From contig LJIA01000023.1 of NCBI GenBank assembly GCA_001295775.1, positions 1-52,784 on the forward strand: a DNA stretch of 52,784 nucleotides, read 5' to 3'. This document shows positions 47,929 to 52,784 of this stretch, one piece after another. The position numbers were made by a program, and so were the translations under genes. Numbering within the stretch: position 1 is the stretch's first letter; each line of letters begins with the position of its first letter. The stretch comes from a beta proteobacterium AAP99. Lineage in GTDB: Bacteria > Pseudomonadota > Gammaproteobacteria > Burkholderiales > Burkholderiaceae_C. The notes under the pieces are model-generated. The model was given only the letters and a program-made list of their open reading frames with translations. It searched no databases and was not told the DNA's origin.

Positions 47929-50318
47929 TCAGAATTTGCTCCACAGGCGCACGAAGTAGGCCGCGCCGTTCAGCCCGAACTGCACGCTTTCGTACTTGAA
48001 GCCGTTGTCGGTTTCGTTCGGGTCCTGCGTAGTTGGCTTGACGTTGAAGATGTTGGTGCCGCCCACGGTGACCTTGGTGCTCGGCGTGATGGCGTAGGTG
48101 AAGGCCAGATCGGCTGAGGTCTTGGCGGCGTACTGCTGGTTGGGCACGCCGTTGGCCGTGCCCGAGAAGGTGCCCAGGGTCTGCTTGCCGAAGTAGATGA
48201 TCTTGAAGTCCGAGTTCCACGGGCCGCGCGTGTAGTCGAAGCCGAGGATGGCCTTCTGCTGCGGCGCGCCCTGCTCGATGAACAGGCGCTCGCGTTCGGA
48301 GAGCAGCACGTCCTCGAAGCCGACGAGCGAGGGCGGCGTGTTGATCTTCTTCACCCGCGTCTTGCTGTAGTTGTAGGCCAGGAAGGTGCCGAACTTGGCG
48401 CCCATGAGGTCCGTGCGGTGCGATGCGGTCAGGTCCAGACCCTTGGTGTTGGTCTTGACGCTGTTGACGAAGAACTGCGCCTGACCCACGCCCAGGTTGG
48501 CCAGAATGGTGCCCAGGGCCGGGTAGTTGGAATCATCGAAGCGGCCGGACAGCACGATGCGGTCCTTGATGTCGATGTTGTAGAGGTCCGCGGTGATGGC
48601 CAGCGCCTTGCTGGGCGTGAGCGTGAAGCCCAGCGTGCTGCTTTGGGACTTCTCTTCCTTGAGCTTGGGAATGCCGGCCGCGTTGGCAATCGCGCTGCCG
48701 TTAGGTGCCAGCACCACGTCCAGCGCCTGGCCGCTGATGAAGTCGGTGAAGGTGGACGAGAAGTACACCTGTTGCAGCGAGGGCGCGCGGAAGCCTGTGC
48801 TGGCCGAGCCCCGCAGCAGCAGGGTGTCGGTGGCCTTGAAGCTGGCCGCCAGCTTGCCGGTGACGGTGCTGCCGAAGTCGCTGTAGTTCTCGGCGCGCAG
48901 CGCTGCAGCGAGCTTGAGCTGCTTGGAAAGGTCCGTTTCCACGTCCACATACGCGGCGTAGCTGTCGCGGCTCTTGTTGGTGGCATCCACCGGCTGGAAG
49001 CCGGGGAAGCCCTGGCTGCCTGCGTTGCCGCCGACGCCGACGCCGTCGGCGTCAATGTAGGAGCCGCGTTCACCAGCAAAGATCTTGTAGGTCTCGCGCC
49101 GGTACTCAGCGCCGAAGGCCACGTTGGTGCCGCCCAGCATGCTGGGGAAGTAGCGGCTCATGTCGAAGTTGGTCGTGAGCTGCTGGAAGGAGAAGCCGCC
49201 GGCATTGAAGGCGGTGGGGCTGATACCGCGGCCACCATTGAGCAGGTCCAGATTCGCGATGGACGCATTCAGCGTATTGGTGATGCGGTACTTCAACTCG
49301 TTGAAGCCGTAGGTCTGCGAGACGTCCGTGGTCCAGTCGCCCCACTGGCTCTTGTAGCCGCCGATCACGTACCGGTCATCCACGTCGCCGTTGATGAAGG
49401 GCACAAAGCCGTTCGGGTACATGGCCGCCGAATTGCGCGAGGGAATGTCGCCCGAGCCGACGCCGCCGCGCGCGAAGGCGCCGGAGGAGGCGTCGCGCTT
49501 CTGGCCGCCGAGCGTGAAGTAGAACTGCGCGTCGCCGCTCGTGGGCACGGTGCCGTTCAGGTAGACGGTGCTGTTCTTGGTGGCGGTGTCGCCGATGATG
49601 CGCGGGTTGCCCGGCTCGGCGCGGTTAGAGCGCCCGCGGTCCAGATACTCGCCGGTGATGCCCAAGCTGCCGCGGTCGCCGAGCTTCAGCCCGCAATAGG
49701 CGCTGCCCAGGTAGTTCTTGCCGTCGCCTTCAGAGTACTGGCCATAGCCCAGCACGCCTTCACAGCCCTGGCGGCTCTTCATGGTGATGTTGATCACGCC
49801 TGCAATGGCGTCCGACCCGTATTGGGCGGCCGCACCGTCGCGCAGCACCTGCACCTGGTCGATTGCCAGCAGCGGAATGGCGTTCATGTCCGTGCCGGTA
49901 TTGCCACGGTTGCGCGCGCCGAACAGATTCACGAGGGCCACCGTGTGGCGGCGCTTGCCGTTCACGAGCACGAGTGTCTGGTCCGAGCCCAGCCCGCGCA
50001 GGGCAGCCGAGTCGATCAGGTCGGCCCCGTCCGCGCCGGTCTGCCGCGTGGAGTTGAAGGAGGGCGAGCTGTACTGCAGGCTTTGCGCGAGATCGAAGTT
50101 GCCGCCTTGGTCATCGGGATGATGTCGATGGGCACTGGCGAGTCCGTGACCGATGCGCGTGCGCGGCGGGAACCCACCACCGTCACCGTGTCCACGGTCG
50201 TGGCTTCATCTTTGGGTGGAGTGGCTGGCGCCGGCGCGGTCTGCGCCAGCAGTGCGGGTGCCACAGTGCTCGAAACCACGCCAAACAGGCCCAGCAGGGC
50301 CGCCTTGCGAATATCCAT
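47929..50318 (-). pseudogene. TonB-dependent receptor with a -1 frameshift near its start
   Basis: The complete gene would encode about 796 residues of an outer-membrane receptor. The N-terminal part (50318 to about 50105) has a signal peptide (MDIRKAALLGLFGVVSSTVAPALLA) and a TonB-box-like DTVTVVGSR. The remainder, in another frame, has the plug domain (VLVNGKRRHTVALVNLFGARNRG, AAAQYGSDAIAGVINITMK) and the barrel ending in ...YFVRLWSKF with the C-terminal phenylalanine of outer-membrane proteins. Adding one base near 50103-50108 joins IIPMTKA to GNFDLAQSLQY and restores one reading frame. It may be a sequencing error in a GCGGC run or a real pseudogene. Substrate unknown. GGGAGG precedes the ATG. 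Confidence 0.8.
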
Positions 50319-50621
50319 GGGTGTCCTCCCGAGTGACTGACGGATCTCCGAACGCCCCCGGCAATGCCGGCCCCCAGGCGTGCGGTCCAGGTGATGCTCA
50401 GTCGATTGTTGCGGCGCCGCAGGGCCGGCACCAAGCAATCTGCCGCGCTTGAATGCAGCACATGCGCAGATACAACGGTTCGGGTCGTACCGGGTTGGGT
50501 GGCAGGCAAGGCGCTGCGCAAGCAGTGCGCGTGCAAAGCAACGGGGCGCACTCCGTGGTGGAGGTGCGCCCCGTCCAGGCCTGCTCATTGCCCCGGACGC
50601 GCCCCGGGGCCGTGCATGCAC
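50319..50621 (-). other. 303-base region between the receptor and the upstream secreted-protein gene
   Basis: It holds the terminator of the upstream gene (50541-50574) and presumably the receptor promoter, which I cannot pin down. A 12-base palindrome TGCGGCGCCGCA lies at 50410-50421. No gene is visible. Confidence 0.5.
50541..50574 (-). terminator. Terminator of the 50622 gene
   Basis: A perfect 11-bp stem (50541-50551 with 50564-50574) with an interior CC/GG extension. The minus-strand tail TTGCTTT is moderately T-rich. Confidence 0.65.
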
Positions 50622-51155
50622 TCAGCTCGATGGCATGATGACTGCGCGCTCGCCACTGGGCAGGGTTGTTGTCTGGCCGGGTTTCTCGAGCTTCACGCCC
50701 GCCTTGCCCACCTGCACGGGCAAGGACACCGCGCTTACGCGGCCAGCCTGCTCAGTGAAGACATTGATGAAGTACACGCCTTCGGCCGTGGGCGTGAAGC
50801 TGATCTGCTGCTGTTGCGGCGGGCCGGCCTTCAAGGCTTGCATGCCGGTGGCGCGGGCGAGGTTGATGTTCTCGCCCTTGACCTCGAAACGCGCGCCTTC
50901 CGGCGAACGCAGGCCGCCCAGTTCGATGGTGAGAGAGACGGGTTCGCCGACCTTGGGTGCTGCCGCCATGCGCCAGCGCACACTGACGCCGGAGCCGCCC
51001 TTCTTCATCGGGGCCTGGATCCAGGTCCCGGGCTTCTGCGCGCTTGCGTGACTGATCGCGCCGACGGCGCCCGACGAAGACTGCGGATTGGTCGTGGCCA
51101 GTGCGCTAGCGGAGAGAAGCGCGCAGGCCAGTGCCATGAGTGTGGTGTGGGTCAT
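50622..51155 (-). CDS. Secreted protein of unknown function
   Basis: A 177-residue protein with a signal peptide (MTHTTLMALACALLSASALA) and a beta-rich mature part (for example VSVRWRMAAAPKVGEPVSLTIELGG and TAEGVYFINVFTEQAGRV), which looks like an immunoglobulin-type fold. No named domain is recognised. The start at ATG 51155 has GAGTGAGG upstream; a GTG at 51170 directly follows the metalloprotease stop codon. The 15-base spacing from the upstream metalloprotease gene points to one operon. Confidence 0.7.
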   Translation of the reverse strand: MTHTTLMALACALLSASALATTNPQSSSGAVGAISHASAQKPGTWIQAPMKKGGSGVSVRWRMAAAPKVGEPVSLTIELGGLRSPEGARFEVKGENINLARATGMQALKAGPPQQQQISFTPTAEGVYFINVFTEQAGRVSAVSLPVQVGKAGVKLEKPGQTTTLPSGERAVIMPSS

Positions 51156-51170
51156 GTTGCGTGTCCTCAC

Positions 51171-52784
51171 TCAGTTCACGTTGATGTTGAAGCAGCGCTG
51201 CGTATTGGCTGGAGCAGTGCTGTCCAGGTTGTAGTCGTCAAGCACCACAACCGCCGTACCTGCCTGCAGCGCGACCCCTGTCAGCGTCTCCGAGCCGACC
51301 ACTGCAGACAGCGCATCCGCAATGCGCCGACCTTGGTAGACCGAGAAGTCGGGATCTGAAGCCGGCGTCGGGGCAACATCGGTCACCGTGATGGTGTAGT
51401 TCCGCGAGCTCGGGATGGTGATGTTCACGTAGGCAAAGTTGCGCAGCTTGTTGCCCGTCCCGTTGGTGTTGTTCACGCACACCTGGACGTTGGTGTTGAG
51501 TGTGGCGTAGCTCGTGTAGATCGGCAGCACGCCTGCCTGGCCCGCGCTGTTGGTTTCACCCACGCCCAGCGCATCGGCTGCCGTGGCAATGCCCTGGTCT
51601 GTCAGGATCGGAGCCAGCGTCGTGGCGGCAGCGCTGCCTGCGCCGACCGCATCTCGCAGCGTCTTGGCAAAGTTGTGAATGCCGGTCAGCGGTGTACCGT
51701 TCACGAACGCCGTATTGGTCATGGCGGTAAAGATCGGCGAGAAGCCGGTGCCATTGCGGCCAAGCTGGTCATACAGACTCCAGAGGACGTACTGGACCGT
51801 GTCTTCGCGGAACCAGCCGGCCGGCCGCGTGTCGCCCGTCGCGCCCGTGCCTGTGCGTCTGCTGACGTTGACCGCAAAACCGCTGCCCTGGTTTGCGCCG
51901 AGCGAATCCCGGTAGATCGGGTCGTTCCAGACCATGCCGGACCACGCATTGCCCCAGCCTTCAGAGAAGGCCAGGCGGAAGTCCTGCAGCTCATTGCCGG
52001 TGTGCGACCCGCCCGGTGAGTCATCACGCGAGAAGGCGCCCTGGAAGTAGTGGCCCCACTCGTGGGCTACCACATGTACGTCGTACTCGTCGGTGTCTGT
52101 ATTGGCAGCCCCAAGGATGAACAGACGATGTACACCGCCCGAGCTGCCGCCGTAGAACGACGTACCGATGCAGCCCTGAGCGAGGCCGCAGGTCTGGGTC
52201 TGCGCGGCAGGCCGGTTGTTCACGCTCCAGAACATGTTCAGAGACGGGAAGGTCGCCGTCGGGTTGGCCTGAAGCACCCGCTGCACGGCGGCGTACGCGG
52301 TGTCGAGAATCGAGAACGGGCCCGCGGCGCGCGTCGTTGCGTAGCTGGTGCCATTCCATCCTGATGCGGCGCGCAGATTGCAGGCTGTATTGCCTGCGGC
52401 GCCGCTGTTGCAGGTCTGCCCCAGCGCATAGATCGCATCGGACTGCGTGTTGTCGCGCACAGCGATCGACCAGCGTGGCGCTGGCCCGGTGGGATCGCGC
52501 AGCAGCTGAGCGTTGACGATGACTTGCACACTCACGCTCGCAGGCACAGCGACCGAGTAGAAGCCGTTTTCGTCCGTGCTGGTACTCGCATACACGCCGT
52601 TCGTGGCTGGGTTGATGGCCTGCACGAACGCGCCGCGAATCGGTTTCTGCGTGATGCTGCTGTAGTCCAGAGCGCCAGCGGGTGAGCTTCGCACCGAGTC
52701 GTAGGTGGCTGTTCCAGACAGCGTGACATTGCCTGCCGGTGGCGGAGGAGGAGGCGGGGGCGGCGGCGGTGGTGGGGGAGGCGG
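51171..52784 (-). CDS. Secreted zinc metalloprotease, fungalysin (M36)-like gluzincin (5' end missing)
   Basis: The reading frame runs off the right edge; 537 residues are visible. It begins with 16 consecutive prolines, then a beta-sandwich with carboxypeptidase-regulatory-like sequence (FVQAINPATNGVYASTSTDENGFY). The catalytic motif HEWGH (codons at 52050-52064) is followed 29 residues later by the glutamate of SEGWGNAW (51951-51965). That HExxH to EGW arrangement is typical of gluzincins and closest to the M36 family. Several cysteines (for example ALGQTC, QTCGLAQGC) suggest disulfides and an extracellular site. A C-terminal domain without known homologue follows. A GTG at 52694 is probably not the start, given the open upstream frame. 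Confidence 0.75.
   Translation of the reverse strand, partial: PPPPPPPPPPPPPPPPAGNVTLSGTATYDSVRSSPAGALDYSSITQKPIRGAFVQAINPATNGVYASTSTDENGFYSVAVPASVSVQVIVNAQLLRDPTGPAPRWSIAVRDNTQSDAIYALGQTCNSGAAGNTACNLRAASGWNGTSYATTRAAGPFSILDTAYAAVQRVLQANPTATFPSLNMFWSVNNRPAAQTQTCGLAQGCIGTSFYGGSSGGVHRLFILGAANTDTDEYDVHVVAHEWGHYFQGAFSRDDSPGGSHTGNELQDFRLAFSEGWGNAWSGMVWNDPIYRDSLGANQGSGFAVNVSRRTGTGATGDTRPAGWFREDTVQYVLWSLYDQLGRNGTGFSPIFTAMTNTAFVNGTPLTGIHNFAKTLRDAVGAGSAAATTLAPILTDQGIATAADALGVGETNSAGQAGVLPIYTSYATLNTNVQVCVNNTNGTGNKLRNFAYVNITIPSSRNYTITVTDVAPTPASDPDFSVYQGRRIADALSAVVGSETLTGVALQAGTAVVVLDDYNLDSTAPANTQRCFNINVN

Noticed and set aside
48418-50340. A 640-codon open frame antisense to the TonB-dependent receptor
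   Set aside because: It is a shadow frame; the minus-strand receptor has the recognisable plug and barrel motifs.

Overview
The window is a GC-rich bacterial chromosome segment, most likely from a betaproteobacterium of the order Burkholderiales. The basis is gene content and order: a Rieske oxygenase next to xseB-ispA-dxs-folE2, a DUF3579 gene, divergent bamE/fur, divergent nadK-recN/hrcA, and a grpE-thioredoxin-dnaK-dnaJ cluster. I cannot name a genus. Almost everything is housekeeping. There is no prophage, insertion sequence, CRISPR array, rRNA or tRNA gene that I can support.

Layout. 1-3.6 kb: the 3' part of a PQQ-type sugar dehydrogenase, a cyclic-nucleotide-domain protein with a degenerate GGDEF domain, and a Rieske oxygenase. 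3.7-7.8 kb: isoprenoid and folate genes (xseB, ispA, dxs, folE2). 7.9-12.3 kb: a small unknown gene, yajQ, murB, aroQ, kbp and a TPR-like gene. 12.3-18.4 kb: arginine biosynthesis on the minus strand (argD-argF, a lipoprotein, argG) and an MFS transporter. 18.5-25.9 kb: DUF3579, rpsT, murJ, rpsU, a YqeY-like gene, a GltB-like FMN protein, serS and ubiC. 25.9-34.8 kb: a small lipoprotein, dapB, bamE, fur, recN, nadK, hrcA, a lipoprotein, hemH and a coupled unknown gene. 34.9-42.2 kb: a DUF1501/DUF1800 pair, a secreted 24-residue-repeat protein, a two-component system, a 47-residue membrane protein and a hydrolase. 42.3-46.9 kb: the heat-shock cluster behind a sigma-32-type promoter. 46.9-52.8 kb: a membrane-thioredoxin fusion, a frameshifted TonB-dependent receptor, a secreted protein and a fungalysin-like metalloprotease that runs off the right edge.

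How the genes relate. IspA and Dxs feed isoprenoid synthesis and UbiC feeds ubiquinone. ArgF, ArgG and ArgD serve one pathway but sit in separate transcription units. HrcA is a heat-shock repressor, but the nearby grpE promoter looks sigma-32-type and I found no CIRCE operator. YajQ and the degenerate GGDEF protein may both bind cyclic di-GMP.

The most unusual finding is a dispersed, AT-rich, intergenic repeat of about 102 bp. Four full-length copies (1159-1260, 9874-9976, 28017-28119, 47822-47923) share fixed internal spacing. Two shorter hairpin-forming relatives (25221-25287, 34848-34904) share its core. All lie next to stop codons, several between convergent genes. Other notable points are a second copy of the argF 3' end, a structured stretch with its own terminator upstream of grpE, -10 boxes placed for leaderless mRNAs, and polyproline-coding tracts at both window edges.
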